NCBI GenBank assembly: GCA_900548075.1
Contig: URJD01000014.1
Coordinates: 1 to 20,079 of the forward strand
Source of the DNA: an uncultured Collinsella sp.
Lineage (GTDB): Bacteria; Actinomycetota; Coriobacteriia; Coriobacteriales; Coriobacteriaceae
Reading direction: 5' to 3'
DNA: 20,079 bases
The notes under the pieces were generated by a model. The model did no database searches. It was given only the letters and a program-made list of their open reading frames with translations, and had not been told where the DNA came from. Below are positions 1-7,380 of this stretch, in pieces (the first letter of the stretch is position 1; each line of letters opens with the position of its first letter). A program made the position numbers and the translations under genes.

Positions 1-1
1 G

Positions 2-928
2 ATCATTCAGACCTTCATCCTGAACGAGGATGAAGAGGTTCGCAAGGAAGCTGTCGAGCAGCTGTTCGAGGCCCAAACGGGCGACTTCTACGGCATGTTC
101 AAGGCTATGGACGGCCTGCCGGTTATCGTTCGTCTGCTCGACCCGCCTCTGCATGAGTTCCTCGAGAGCCCGCGTGCCCTTGACGTGGAAATTGCCCGCA
201 TGGAGGCCACTGGCGCCGACGCGAAGGAAATCGCGGCCAAGCGCGAGCTCATGGACAAGATCGATTCCATGGCTGAGCAGAACCCGATGCTGGGCCTGCG
301 CGGCTGCCGTTTGGGTATCGTATATCCCATTCTTCCCGAGATGCAGGTGCGCGCTATCGCGACCGCAGCTGCCAAGCTCAAGAAGGAAGGTCTCGATCCC
401 AAGCCCGAGATCATGATTCCGCTGGTTTCCACGGTGAAAGAGCTCGACAAGATGCGCGGCGTCGCCGAGCGCGTTATTGCCGAAGTTGCCGAGGAACAGG
501 GCGTTGAGCTCGAGCTTCCCATTGGCACTATGATTGAGCTGCCTCGTGCTGCTGTGACCGCTGATGAAATCGCCACCAAGGCCGACTTCTTCAGCTTCGG
601 CACCAACGACCTCACCCAGACGACGTTCGGCTTCAGCCGCGATGACGTCGAGGCCGAGTTCGTGCCGCAGTACCTGCAGGAGCACCTGCTTCCGTACAAC
701 CCGTTCGCCACGATCGACCCGGGCGTGGCGAAGCTCGTGGAGATGGGCGTCAAGCTCGGCCATGAGGGCAATCCCGACCTGGTCTGCGGCGTTTGCGGCG
801 AACACGGTGGCGACCCGGATTCCATCCACACGTTCAACAAGATCGGTCTCGATTACGTCAGCTGCTCGCCGTACCGCGTGCCTGTCGCCCGCCTCGCTGC
901 GGCCCAGGCTGCGCTCGAAGAAGAGTAG
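2..928 (+). CDS. ppdK: Pyruvate, phosphate dikinase, C-terminal part (5' end outside window)
   Basis: This is the C-terminal 308 residues of a protein whose reading frame is open from base 2, so the start lies upstream. The enzyme interconverts pyruvate, ATP and phosphate with PEP, AMP and pyrophosphate in the cytoplasm. The fragment is the PEP/pyruvate-binding TIM barrel: it carries the segment M-F-K-A-M-D-G-L-P-V-I-V-R-L-L-D-P-P near its start, the G-T-N-D-L-T-Q metal/substrate loop at 599-619, and the V-C-G-E-H-G-G motif whose Cys codon (794-796) corresponds to the known catalytic cysteine of the family. The C-terminus P-Y-R-V-P-V-A-R-L-A-A-A-Q-A-A-L is typical of PPDK. The related PEP synthase and PTS enzyme I share the fold, but the G-M-F-K-A-M-D-G-L-P segment is specific to PPDK. 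The gene ends just ahead of a hairpin terminator. Confidence 0.95.
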   Translation: MIQTFILNEDEEVRKEAVEQLFEAQTGDFYGMFKAMDGLPVIVRLLDPPLHEFLESPRALDVEIARMEATGADAKEIAAKRELMDKIDSMAEQNPMLGLRGCRLGIVYPILPEMQVRAIATAAAKLKKEGLDPKPEIMIPLVSTVKELDKMRGVAERVIAEVAEEQGVELELPIGTMIELPRAAVTADEIATKADFFSFGTNDLTQTTFGFSRDDVEAEFVPQYLQEHLLPYNPFATIDPGVAKLVEMGVKLGHEGNPDLVCGVCGEHGGDPDSIHTFNKIGLDYVSCSPYRVPVARLAAAQAALEEE

Positions 929-952
929 CACGACTACGGGTTCATCATTGCA

Positions 953-983
953 GGGGTCGGGCGTTTCGCGCTCGGCCCCTTTT
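953..983 (+). terminator. Intrinsic terminator after ppdK
   Basis: Arms 953-963 and 969-979 form an 11-bp stem with two G-U pairs around a 5-nt loop. The stem is followed at once by TTTT (980-983). It lies 24 nt after the ppdK stop and 24 nt before the asnS start, so it separates the two genes. Confidence 0.75.
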
Positions 984-1007
984 GCGCATATCATGGGAAG
1001 GGGAATG

Positions 1008-2447
1008 ATGCAACGCACGAAAATCGCCCAGCTGTTCGCCGACGTCGACGCGTTCGGGGACAAGGAAATCACCGTGGCGGGTTGGGTCCGCTCGGTGCGC
1101 GATATGAAGAACTTCGGCTTCGTCACCTTGAACGACGGAAGCTGCTTTCGCGACCTCCAGGTGGTGATGAGCCGCGAAACGCTGGAAAACTACGACGAGA
1201 TCGCAGCTCAGAATGTGAGCGCCGCCCTTATCTGCAAGGGCACGCTGAAGCTCACACCCGAGGCGCAGCAGCCATTCGAGCTTACCGCTGAGAGCATTTC
1301 CGTCGAAGGCATCTCCGCGCCGGACTACCCGCTGCAGAAGAAGCGCGCCACGGTCGAGTTTCTGCGCACCCAGCAGCATCTCCGTCCGCGCACGAACTTG
1401 TTTCGCGCCGTTTTCCGCATCCGCAGCGTCGCGGCTGCAACTATCCACAGCTTTTTCCAGGACCGCGGATTCGTCTATGTGAACACCCCGATCATCACGG
1501 CGTCCGACTGCGAGGGGGCAGGCGAGATGTTCCGCGTGACCGCGCTCGATATGGAAGACGTGCCGCGCGTGAGCGAGAAAGCTGCTGCCGAGTCGGGCGG
1601 GGAACTTCACGCGGGGGAGGTTGACTGGAGCCGCGACTTCTTCGGCAAGCCGGCAAGTCTTACCGTGTCCGGCCAGCTCAATGCCGAGAACTTCGCCATG
1701 GCCTTTGGCGACGTGTACACCTTCGGGCCGACGTTTCGCGCGGAGAACTCCAACACGAAGCGCCATGCGGCCGAGTTCTGGATGGTCGAGCCCGAGATCG
1801 CCTTCGCCGACCTTGAAGACGATATGAACCTTGCGGAGGACATGCTGAAGCACGTCATCAACGAGGTGATGGATCGCTGTCCCGATGAGCTCGCGATGCT
1901 GAACAAGTTCGTCGACAAGGGACTTATCGAGCGTCTGACGCACGTGGCGACGAGCGATTTCGCGCGGGTGACCTACACTGAGGCTGTATCCATCCTCGAG
2001 GATGCGGTTGCGAAGGGTCACGCATTCGAATACCCCGTGAGCTGGGGAATCGATTTGCAAACCGAGCATGAGCGCTTCCTCACCGAAGAGCACTTCAAGC
2101 GCCCGACCTTCGTGACGGATTATCCTGTCGAGATCAAGGCGTTCTATATGAGGCTGAACGACGACGGCAAGACCGTTGCTGCGGCTGACTGTCTCGTGCC
2201 GGGCATCGGTGAGATTATCGGCGGTAGTCAGCGCGAGGAGCGCCTCGATGTGCTCGAGCGCCGCATCGCCGAGCTCGGGATGGATCCGGCGCAGTACAAG
2301 TACTACTGTGACCTGCGCCGTTACGGTTCCTGCCGCCATGCGGGCTTCGGCCTGGGCTTCGAGCGCCTCGTCATGTACCTTACCGGCGTCCAGAACATCC
2401 GTGATGTCATCCCGCATCCGCGCACCGTCGGCAATGCCGAGTTCTAA
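1008..2447 (+). CDS. asnS: Asparaginyl-tRNA synthetase
   Basis: Class IIb aminoacyl-tRNA synthetase that charges tRNA-Asn with asparagine; about 479 residues against a usual ~460. The N-terminal OB-fold anticodon-binding domain shows V-A-G-W-V-R-S-V-R-D and F-G-F-V-T-L-N-D-G-S (about residues 23-45). The catalytic domain has class II motif 2 in F-R-A-E-N-S-N-T-K-R-H-A-A-E-F-W-M-V-E-P-E (about 243-263) and motif 3 in G-L-G-F-E-R-L-V-M-Y near the C-terminus. The segment around residues 181-208 is somewhat longer than in short homologues. Two tandem ATGs (1005 and 1008) lie behind a G-rich Shine-Dalgarno (996-1003). 1008 is chosen because it leaves more room after the ribosome site, but 1005 is almost as likely. 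The open frame continues upstream into ppdK and past the terminator, which is a chance extension. The next gene starts 17 nt downstream. Confidence 0.96.
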   Translation: MQRTKIAQLFADVDAFGDKEITVAGWVRSVRDMKNFGFVTLNDGSCFRDLQVVMSRETLENYDEIAAQNVSAALICKGTLKLTPEAQQPFELTAESISVEGISAPDYPLQKKRATVEFLRTQQHLRPRTNLFRAVFRIRSVAAATIHSFFQDRGFVYVNTPIITASDCEGAGEMFRVTALDMEDVPRVSEKAAAESGGELHAGEVDWSRDFFGKPASLTVSGQLNAENFAMAFGDVYTFGPTFRAENSNTKRHAAEFWMVEPEIAFADLEDDMNLAEDMLKHVINEVMDRCPDELAMLNKFVDKGLIERLTHVATSDFARVTYTEAVSILEDAVAKGHAFEYPVSWGIDLQTEHERFLTEEHFKRPTFVTDYPVEIKAFYMRLNDDGKTVAAADCLVPGIGEIIGGSQREERLDVLERRIAELGMDPAQYKYYCDLRRYGSCRHAGFGLGFERLVMYLTGVQNIRDVIPHPRTVGNAEF

Positions 2448-2464
2448 GGAGACGGGGGCTTCTC

Positions 2465-3562
2465 GTGCAACCTTCCATCGACCTCACCCGCCTTCCTCGC
2501 AGCGTGCGCCTTGGGCGCGATACGGACGGGCGAGCGGAGCTCACCTATCTTGACGAGCGCCTTTTACCTGGTGAGGAACGTTTTTGCTCGACGGGCAGTT
2601 GGCGTTGTGTCGTAGATGCCATAAAGACGCTCGCGGTGCGCGGCGCCCCTGCCATCGGTGCTGCGGGGGCTGCTGCCGTGGCACTTTGGGCGGTGAACGA
2701 GGGCGCTCGTGGTGCCGTGTCGCACGGATGCTCCGAGGCGGGGGAGAGCTTCCTGGCGGAGCTTCGGCCCGTTGCCGCTGAGATTTCTGCGGCGCGCCCG
2801 ACGGCGGTGAACCTTACGTGGGCCACTGCGCGCATGGAGTCTCTTGCGAAGCGCCTCGTTGCGGAGGGGGCAGCACCTGGCGCGGTGGCCGACTCCCTTT
2901 TCGACGAGGTGCTTCGCATCGAACGAGAGGATGAGAAGGTGAACCGAGCAATCGGCGCCGCGGGGGCAGCTCTCATCCCCGAGCACGCTCGCATCCTTAC
3001 GCACTGCAACGCGGGAAGCCTTGCCACCGTGTTTTTCGGCACAGCGCTCGGCGTGGTGTATGCCGCCGCCGAGCAGGGCAAGGTCGAGCGCGTCTTCGCC
3101 GACGAGACGCGTCCGGTGGGCCAGGGTGCGCGACTCACGAGCTGGGAGCTTTCCCGTGCGGGCGTGCCTGTGACGGTAATTTGCGACAACATGGCGGCAA
3201 GCCTTATGGGTAAGGGAATGATCGATTTCGTCGTCGTCGGAGCTGATCGAATCACCGCGAACGGAGACGTCGCCAACAAGATAGGTACCTATGGGGTAGC
3301 TGTTCTCGCGCACCACCACAGCATTCCCTTCTACGTTGCCGCGCCTGCGAGCACGTTTGACGTCTCCCTGCCCGACGGTTCGGCTATCCCCATCGAGGAG
3401 CGCGATCCAAGCGAGGTCCTGCCGCAGCCGATTGACGGGGTCGATGTGTACAACCCCGCCTTCGACGTGACGCCCGCCGAGCTCATTTCCGGCATCATCA
3501 CCGAGTTCGGCGTGTTTCCGCCCCAAGATGCTGCACGCGAGGTTGCCGCGCGCGTCGGATAG
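2465..3562 (+). CDS. mtnA: S-methyl-5-thioribose-1-phosphate isomerase family protein (MtnA-like)
   Basis: A 365-residue member of the eIF2B-alpha-like aldose-phosphate isomerase family. MtnA turns methylthioribose-1-phosphate into methylthioribulose-1-phosphate in methionine salvage; close relatives act on 5-deoxyribose-1-phosphate or ribose-1,5-bisphosphate. Family marks are V-R-G-A-P-A-I-G (58-65), T-H-C-N-A-G-S with the catalytic Cys at 181, E-T-R-P-V-G-Q-G-A-R-L-T-S-W-E-L (214-229) and G-A-D-R-I-T-A-N-G-D-V-A-N-K-I-G-T with the catalytic Asp at 261. The start is GTG, 17 nt after asnS, with AAGGAG at 2446-2451 and a G-run at 2454-2458 upstream. Co-transcription with asnS is likely. No other methionine-salvage gene is in the window, so the true substrate is not settled by context. 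Confidence 0.88.
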   Translation: MQPSIDLTRLPRSVRLGRDTDGRAELTYLDERLLPGEERFCSTGSWRCVVDAIKTLAVRGAPAIGAAGAAAVALWAVNEGARGAVSHGCSEAGESFLAELRPVAAEISAARPTAVNLTWATARMESLAKRLVAEGAAPGAVADSLFDEVLRIEREDEKVNRAIGAAGAALIPEHARILTHCNAGSLATVFFGTALGVVYAAAEQGKVERVFADETRPVGQGARLTSWELSRAGVPVTVICDNMAASLMGKGMIDFVVVGADRITANGDVANKIGTYGVAVLAHHHSIPFYVAAPASTFDVSLPDGSAIPIEERDPSEVLPQPIDGVDVYNPAFDVTPAELISGIITEFGVFPPQDAAREVAARVG

Positions 3563-3572
3563 CGCCGACTTC

Positions 3573-3581
3573 TGCTACACT
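3573..3581 (+). promoter_or_regulatory. Possible extended -10 promoter for dgt
   Basis: TGCTACACT matches the extended -10 form TGnTATAAT with one TG and a TACACT hexamer. No good -35 element is visible at normal spacing. It sits about 35 nt before the dgt start, between the isomerase stop and dgt. The match is partial and the call is tentative. Confidence 0.35.
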
Positions 3582-3615
3582 TCGGGTAATTGGGAAATCG
3601 AGGTCAGGAGCAACG

Positions 3616-4659
3616 ATGCGCATCGTCACTAGGGGGGATCAGCAGTTCCGCGAGCATGAGCTCCTTTCACCGGACGCGGCGTTCTCCGACGAGTCCGATG
3701 GCCGTGACCGCTCGAGCGATCCCGATTTCCTGCGAAACGACTTCCAGCGCGACCGCGACAAGATCCTCCATACGAAATCGTTTCGGAGGCTTTCGCATAA
3801 AACGCAGGTCTTCCTTGCGGCGGAGGGCGACCATTTCCGCACGCGCCTCACGCATACTCTGGAGGTTTCTCAGATAGCGCGTACCATCGCGCGGGCGCTC
3901 GGCCTCAACGAGGATCTTGCCGAGGCCATCTCGCTCGGCCATGACCTGGGGCACACGCCTTTCGGCCACACGGGCGAGGACGCGCTGTGCCGTGCAATCG
4001 CTCGCGTTCGCGGCGTGGACCCCGAAAGTCCCGAGGCCGCCGCCCTGTACCGCCACAACGAGCAAAGCCTTCGCGTGGTCGAGACGATCGAGAACGGTGG
4101 GCGAGGTCTGAACCTCATGCCCGAGGTGCGCGACGGAATACTCTGCCATACGGGGCCCGTTCGCGCCGAAACCCTCGAGGGGCGCATCGTCGCCGTGGCC
4201 GATCGCATCGCGTATGTGAACCACGACATCGATGACGCCATCCGCGCGGGCATCCTCCGCGAAGGAGACCTTCCCCCCTCGACGCACGAGGTGCTCGGGT
4301 GCGACCACTCCTCGCGCATCGAGACGCTCGTGGTCGATGCGGTCCGCACATCGGCGGCCGAGGACGATATCCGCCTGTCGCCGCGCGTGTGGGACGCCAT
4401 GGCCGAGCTGCGCGAGTTTCTCTTCGACAACGTCTACACCTGCGATGTCGTTATGGAGGAAGTGGTGAAGGCGATGCGCCTCATCGATGTGCTCTTCTCC
4501 TATTACATCGAGAACCCAGGCGAGATTCCCGTCGAGTACCGCGCCATCTCGGAAGGCGACGACGTGCGCGCTGCGACCGACTACATCGCCGGCATGACCG
4601 ACCGCTATGCGAAATCCCGCTTCCAGAACCTGTTCGAACCCCATTCCCTTCACGTGTAA
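3616..4659 (+). CDS. dgt: Deoxyguanosinetriphosphate triphosphohydrolase-like protein (HD domain)
   Basis: A cytoplasmic metal-dependent HD phosphohydrolase of 347 residues, the usual size for the dGTPase-like group (about 330-380). Proteins of this family split dNTPs into nucleoside and triphosphate and help control dNTP pools. Visible marks are the N-terminal R-N-D-F-Q-R-D-R-D-K-I-L-H-T-K-S-F-R-R-L (40-59), the metal ligands His80 (R-L-T-H-T-L-E-V), His109-Asp110 (L-G-H-D-L-G-H-T-P-F-G-H) and Asp196 (A-V-A-D-R-I-A-Y), and Y-R-H-N-E-Q-S-L (145-152). The start is ATG with AGGAG (3606-3610) 5 nt upstream. azlC follows after 6 nt. The preferred nucleotide cannot be read from sequence. Confidence 0.93.
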   Translation: MRIVTRGDQQFREHELLSPDAAFSDESDGRDRSSDPDFLRNDFQRDRDKILHTKSFRRLSHKTQVFLAAEGDHFRTRLTHTLEVSQIARTIARALGLNEDLAEAISLGHDLGHTPFGHTGEDALCRAIARVRGVDPESPEAAALYRHNEQSLRVVETIENGGRGLNLMPEVRDGILCHTGPVRAETLEGRIVAVADRIAYVNHDIDDAIRAGILREGDLPPSTHEVLGCDHSSRIETLVVDAVRTSAAEDDIRLSPRVWDAMAELREFLFDNVYTCDVVMEEVVKAMRLIDVLFSYYIENPGEIPVEYRAISEGDDVRAATDYIAGMTDRYAKSRFQNLFEPHSLHV

Positions 4660-4665
4660 AGAGCT

Positions 4666-5442
4666 ATGACCAACCTAAAAACCGATTTGCAAGCCAGCTT
4701 CACCGCGGCGCTCCCCATCGTGCTCGGCTACGTCGCCATCGGCGTGCCGTGCGGCATCCTGTGCGACTCCATTGGGCTCAATGCGCTGCAGGTGTTCGCC
4801 ATGTCCGTGCTGTTCTACTCGGGCGCGGGCCAGTTCATGATTCCCAATATGTGGCTCGCCGGCGCGCCTATCGCGTCCATTATCGCGAGCGTGTCGTTCG
4901 TGAACACGCGCCAGATGCTCTACTCGGCCGCGTTCGCCCCCCACTGCATCGGCGTGCGCAAGCGCCTTGCGTTCCTCTTCGCCGCCACGGTGACCGACGA
5001 GAGCTACGGCGTGAACACCCTCAAATTCGAGGAGGGGGGCTGGTCGGTGCGTCGGGCCCTGTTCGTGAACCTGTTTTCGTGCACCTCCTGGACGCTTTCG
5101 TGCACGGTTGGCGTGCTGGTGGGCAACGCCATCGGCATCCCGCTCGCGATCGCCTCCTTCGCCATGACCTCGATCTTCATCTGCCTTCTGTGCACGCAGA
5201 AAGCGAATGTGGAAAACGTGGTTGCCGCCGCGGTCGCGATGCTCGGCGTCTACGTGTTCAAGCTGGTGGGGCTCACCGGCCCCGCGATCCTTCTCGGCGC
5301 GATAGCGGGCGTTGTCGCCGCCTTGTGCGTGTCCCAGGTGCGTCTTGCGCGCTCGCGCGAGAGTGCGGCGTACGAGGCCCGCATCGAGGAGGCGTGCGTC
5401 GGCGGGGAAGGCGCTAGCAAGAAGGGAGGTGAGCGCGAATGA
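4666..5442 (+). CDS. azlC: AzlC family branched-chain amino acid exporter, large subunit
   Basis: A 258-residue multi-spanning membrane protein. AzlC and AzlD together form an exporter of branched-chain amino acids and analogues in the cytoplasmic membrane. Family marks are the N-terminal A-A-L-P-I-V-L-G-Y-V-A-I-G-V-P-C-G-I (about 13-30), F-Y-S-G-A-G-Q-F-M in the next hydrophobic stretch, and the loop V-S-F-V-N-T-R-Q-M-L-Y-S-A-A-F-A-P-H. Later hydrophobic segments alternate with short polar loops, and the C-terminus is a charged cytoplasmic tail of about 30 residues (E, R, K rich). The gene starts 6 nt after dgt with only a weak ribosome site and overlaps azlD by 4 nt, the usual arrangement for this pair. 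Confidence 0.94.
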   Translation: MTNLKTDLQASFTAALPIVLGYVAIGVPCGILCDSIGLNALQVFAMSVLFYSGAGQFMIPNMWLAGAPIASIIASVSFVNTRQMLYSAAFAPHCIGVRKRLAFLFAATVTDESYGVNTLKFEEGGWSVRRALFVNLFSCTSWTLSCTVGVLVGNAIGIPLAIASFAMTSIFICLLCTQKANVENVVAAAVAMLGVYVFKLVGLTGPAILLGAIAGVVAALCVSQVRLARSRESAAYEARIEEACVGGEGASKKGGERE

Positions 5443-5762
5443 CGTGGGGGGAGTACTTCATCGTCTTGGGGTCGTGCATGGTGACGATGCTCGCCTGCCG
5501 CGTGCTGCCGCTCTTTCTTCTGAAGGGGCGCTCGCTGCCCGACGCCGTTGAGCGCGCGCTCGGCTTCATTCCCTCGGCGGCCTTTGCCGCGCTCGTCGCG
5601 AACGACCTGCTCTCGCCTGGAATGTTCGCTGCCGGTATATGGCCCGCGGCCATGCCCCTGGTTGCGAGCGCCGTAGTCGTGATGGTGGCGTGGAGGACGA
5701 AATCACTTCTTGGCTGCGCGGTGGCAGGTGTGGTATCATACGCCTTGCTCACGCTCATTTAG
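5439..5762 (+). CDS. azlD: AzlD family branched-chain amino acid exporter, small subunit
   Basis: A 107-residue hydrophobic protein with three or four predicted membrane segments, the normal size for AzlD. It has the family segment C-R-V-L-P-L-F-L-L-K-G-R (19-30) and R-A-L-G-F-I-P-S-A-A-F-A-A-L (39-52), followed by two hydrophobic stretches. It overlaps azlC in an ATGA junction and has a strong Shine-Dalgarno (GGGAGGTGA) just ahead, inside the end of azlC. It is the partner subunit needed for export of branched-chain amino acids. No clear terminator follows it. Confidence 0.93.
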   Translation: MTWGEYFIVLGSCMVTMLACRVLPLFLLKGRSLPDAVERALGFIPSAAFAALVANDLLSPGMFAAGIWPAAMPLVASAVVVMVAWRTKSLLGCAVAGVVSYALLTLI

Positions 5763-5870
5763 CGAGAGTGAAAAGTATCAACGTAAAGACCGGGATGTAT
5801 ACGACGCTTCGTCAAGAAGAGCAGTCCAGGACCTCTCTCGGAAACTCGTCGGATTTCAAGTGCAATGCTA

Positions 5871-5899
5871 TTGCGCTTGGTTAACGTGCGCAGTATAAT
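5871..5899 (+). promoter_or_regulatory. Sigma70-type promoter of rplS
   Basis: TTGCGC (-35, 5871-5876), a 17-nt spacer and a perfect TATAAT (-10, 5894-5899). The predicted transcript starts near 5906, leaving a leader of about 60 nt before rplS. An inverted repeat, TGCGC (5872-5876) with GCGCA (5888-5892), overlaps the -35 and runs through the spacer. The rest of the 205-nt gap after azlD (5763-5870) is less GC-rich than the flanking genes and shows no convincing gene or terminator. Confidence 0.85.
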
Positions 5900-5967
5900 G
5901 TCCAACTGTGTCTTTACACCGATATGTACAAAAACGGTTTCAAAAGAGAGCATAGAAGGAAACGAAG

Positions 5968-6309
5968 ATGGACATCATTCGCGCTATCGAGCAGCAGCAA
6001 ATCAAGCAGGACATCCCTGATTTCAAAGTGGGCGACAACGTGAAGGTCCACTACCGCATCGTCGAAGGCAACCGCGAGCGTATCCAGGTTTTCCAGGGCG
6101 ATGTCATCCGCCGTCACGGCGAGAGCAGCCGCGAGACCTTCACCGTCCGCAAGATGTCCTTCGGTGTCGGTGTTGAGCGTACCTTCCCGCTTCACAGCCC
6201 CAAGATCGCCAAGCTCGAGGTCGTTCGTCATGGTCGCGTCCGTCGCGCCAAGCTGTACTACCTCCGCGACAAGGTGGGCAAGGCTGCTCGCATCCCCGAG
6301 AAGCGCTAA
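5968..6309 (+). CDS. rplS: 50S ribosomal protein L19 (bL19)
   Basis: A 113-residue large-subunit protein located at the 30S-50S interface, with the normal length of the family. It shows the N-terminal helix M-D-I-I-R-A-I-E-Q-Q-Q, the core F-K-V-G-D-N-V-K-V-H-Y-R-I-V-E-G-N-R-E-R-I-Q, and the signature V-E-R-T-F-P-L-H-S-P-K-I and G-R-V-R-R-A-K-L-Y-Y-L-R in the C-terminal half. AGGAA lies about 6 nt before the ATG. Here it is not preceded by rimM/trmD; it forms a single-gene unit with its own promoter and terminator. Confidence 0.98.
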   Translation: MDIIRAIEQQQIKQDIPDFKVGDNVKVHYRIVEGNRERIQVFQGDVIRRHGESSRETFTVRKMSFGVGVERTFPLHSPKIAKLEVVRHGRVRRAKLYYLRDKVGKAARIPEKR

Positions 6310-6343
6310 GAAGATCGCAGCGTCTGTCCACTCGTTTGGACAC

Positions 6344-6373
6344 AAGGGTCACCTTCGGGTGGCCCTTCTTTTT
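6344..6373 (+). terminator. Intrinsic terminator after rplS
   Basis: A 10-bp stem (6344-6353 with 6358-6367, one G-U pair) is closed by a UUCG tetraloop and followed by CTTTTT. It sits 34 nt after the rplS stop. A classic strong terminator. Confidence 0.9.
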
Positions 6374-6402
6374 ATCTGATTTGCATGCAAGGAGGGCCTG
6401 GT

Positions 6403-7191
6403 ATGGCCAACATGACGAGCTCGGTTTCGGCATCGCAGGTTGCCGGTGAGTTGGCGAGCGCCACGTTTGAGGAGATTCCCGCCCTCGTGGAGCATTATCG
6501 CGAGGACCCGCGCCAGCAGGTGATCAAGGCTTGCGAACGCGCCCTCAAACGCCATGCCAAAGAGCTTGCCGAGCGCGAGCGCGTCAATGACATGTACGAG
6601 CTTATGCATGAGCTTGGCGGCGATGGAGTGGTCGTTGGTGTCGACGAGGTGGGTCGCGGATCGGTGGCCGGTCCTTTGACGGTATGCGCTGTCTGCCTTC
6701 CTATGGAGCCGCGCGTCTGGGGCATCAACGATTCCAAAAAGCTCACGCCGGCGCGCCGCGAGTTGCTCTCAGTGAAGATTGCCGAGGTGGCGACGGCGAT
6801 CGGTTTTTGCCATATCGCGCCTAAGGATATCGATGAGATGGGCATGGCCCGTGCTATCCGTACCGCCGTTGCGGGCGCCGTGGCCGATACGGGGCTCGAG
6901 CCCGATTGCGTGCTTATGGATGGCAACCCCTTGGGCGCCGTTCCTAACGAGCGCGATGTGGTGAAGGGCGATGCCAAGATCGCCTGCATCGCCGCGGCGT
7001 CCATCATGGCCAAGGTCACGCGTGACGAGATGATGGTCGAGTACGACGCCGAGTATCCCGAGTACCATCTGGCCGAGTCGAAGGGCTATGCGAGCCCCGA
7101 GCACATCGAGGCCATTCGCAAACATGGACTTTGTCCGCTGCACCGCGTGAGCTTTTGCGGAAACTTTCTGCAGACTGAGCGCCTTTTCTAG
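6403..7191 (+). CDS. rnhB: Ribonuclease HII
   Basis: An endonuclease that removes RNA from RNA-DNA hybrids and starts repair of single ribonucleotides in DNA. At 262 residues it belongs to the longer form with an N-terminal extension: about 70 helical, charged residues come before the catalytic fold, as in B. subtilis RnhB. Catalytic acids are visible as Asp81-Glu82 (G-V-D-E-V-G-R-G-S-V-A-G-P-L), Asp173 (L-M-D-G-N-P-L) and Asp208 (A-K-V-T-R-D-E-M). The G-R-G motif gives specificity for the RNA-DNA junction. The start is the ATG at 6403 because AAGGAGG (6389-6395) ends 7 nt before it; the ATG at 6385 lies upstream of that site. A strong terminator follows. The lepB gene often found between rplS and rnhB is absent. 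Confidence 0.96.
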   Translation: MANMTSSVSASQVAGELASATFEEIPALVEHYREDPRQQVIKACERALKRHAKELAERERVNDMYELMHELGGDGVVVGVDEVGRGSVAGPLTVCAVCLPMEPRVWGINDSKKLTPARRELLSVKIAEVATAIGFCHIAPKDIDEMGMARAIRTAVAGAVADTGLEPDCVLMDGNPLGAVPNERDVVKGDAKIACIAAASIMAKVTRDEMMVEYDAEYPEYHLAESKGYASPEHIEAIRKHGLCPLHRVSFCGNFLQTERLF

Positions 7192-7240
7192 GCCAATTGT
7201 GGAGACATGGACCTCTGGGGTTTTATAAACCTGCTGGTAG

Positions 7241-7282
7241 CGGGCCGTATGCAACACCATTGTTGCGTACGGCCCGTTTTTT
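7241..7282 (+). terminator. Strong intrinsic terminator after rnhB
   Basis: A 16-bp stem with one G-U pair (7241-7256 with 7261-7276), a 4-nt loop (CCAT), then six T (7277-7282). It closes the rnhB transcript 50 nt after the stop codon. Bases 7283-7380, which precede yraN, must hold that operon's promoter, but no hexamer pair with good spacing could be picked out there. Confidence 0.92.
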
Positions 7283-7380
7283 GACGGCATTTGGTCAGCT
7301 TTTGGTTTGCTTCCGGTACTTACCCGCATGAAAGGTGCCCTCATCATCGGGGCAATGCAGTGTGCGGGAAAGGAGACCCC

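Noticed and set aside
564..1007. The open frame running upstream of asnS through ppdK
   Set aside because: It overlaps well-conserved PPDK coding sequence in another frame and crosses a terminator; its residues are Arg/Ser-rich shadow sequence with no domain. asnS starts at 1005/1008.
945..2417. A 490-codon open frame on the minus strand opposite asnS
   Set aside because: It is a mirror of asnS codon structure, as are the long minus-strand frames opposite mtnA, dgt, tsf and uppS; asnS has full family motifs, these have none.
5710..5739. Second possible promoter (TTGGCT, 18-nt spacer, TATCAT) inside the end of azlD
   Set aside because: The match is weaker than the rplS promoter 150 nt downstream and lies in coding sequence; nothing else supports it.
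5759..5953. A 64-codon open frame on the minus strand between azlD and rplS
   Set aside because: No ribosome site before its ATG, no recognisable motif, and it lies across the rplS promoter and leader.
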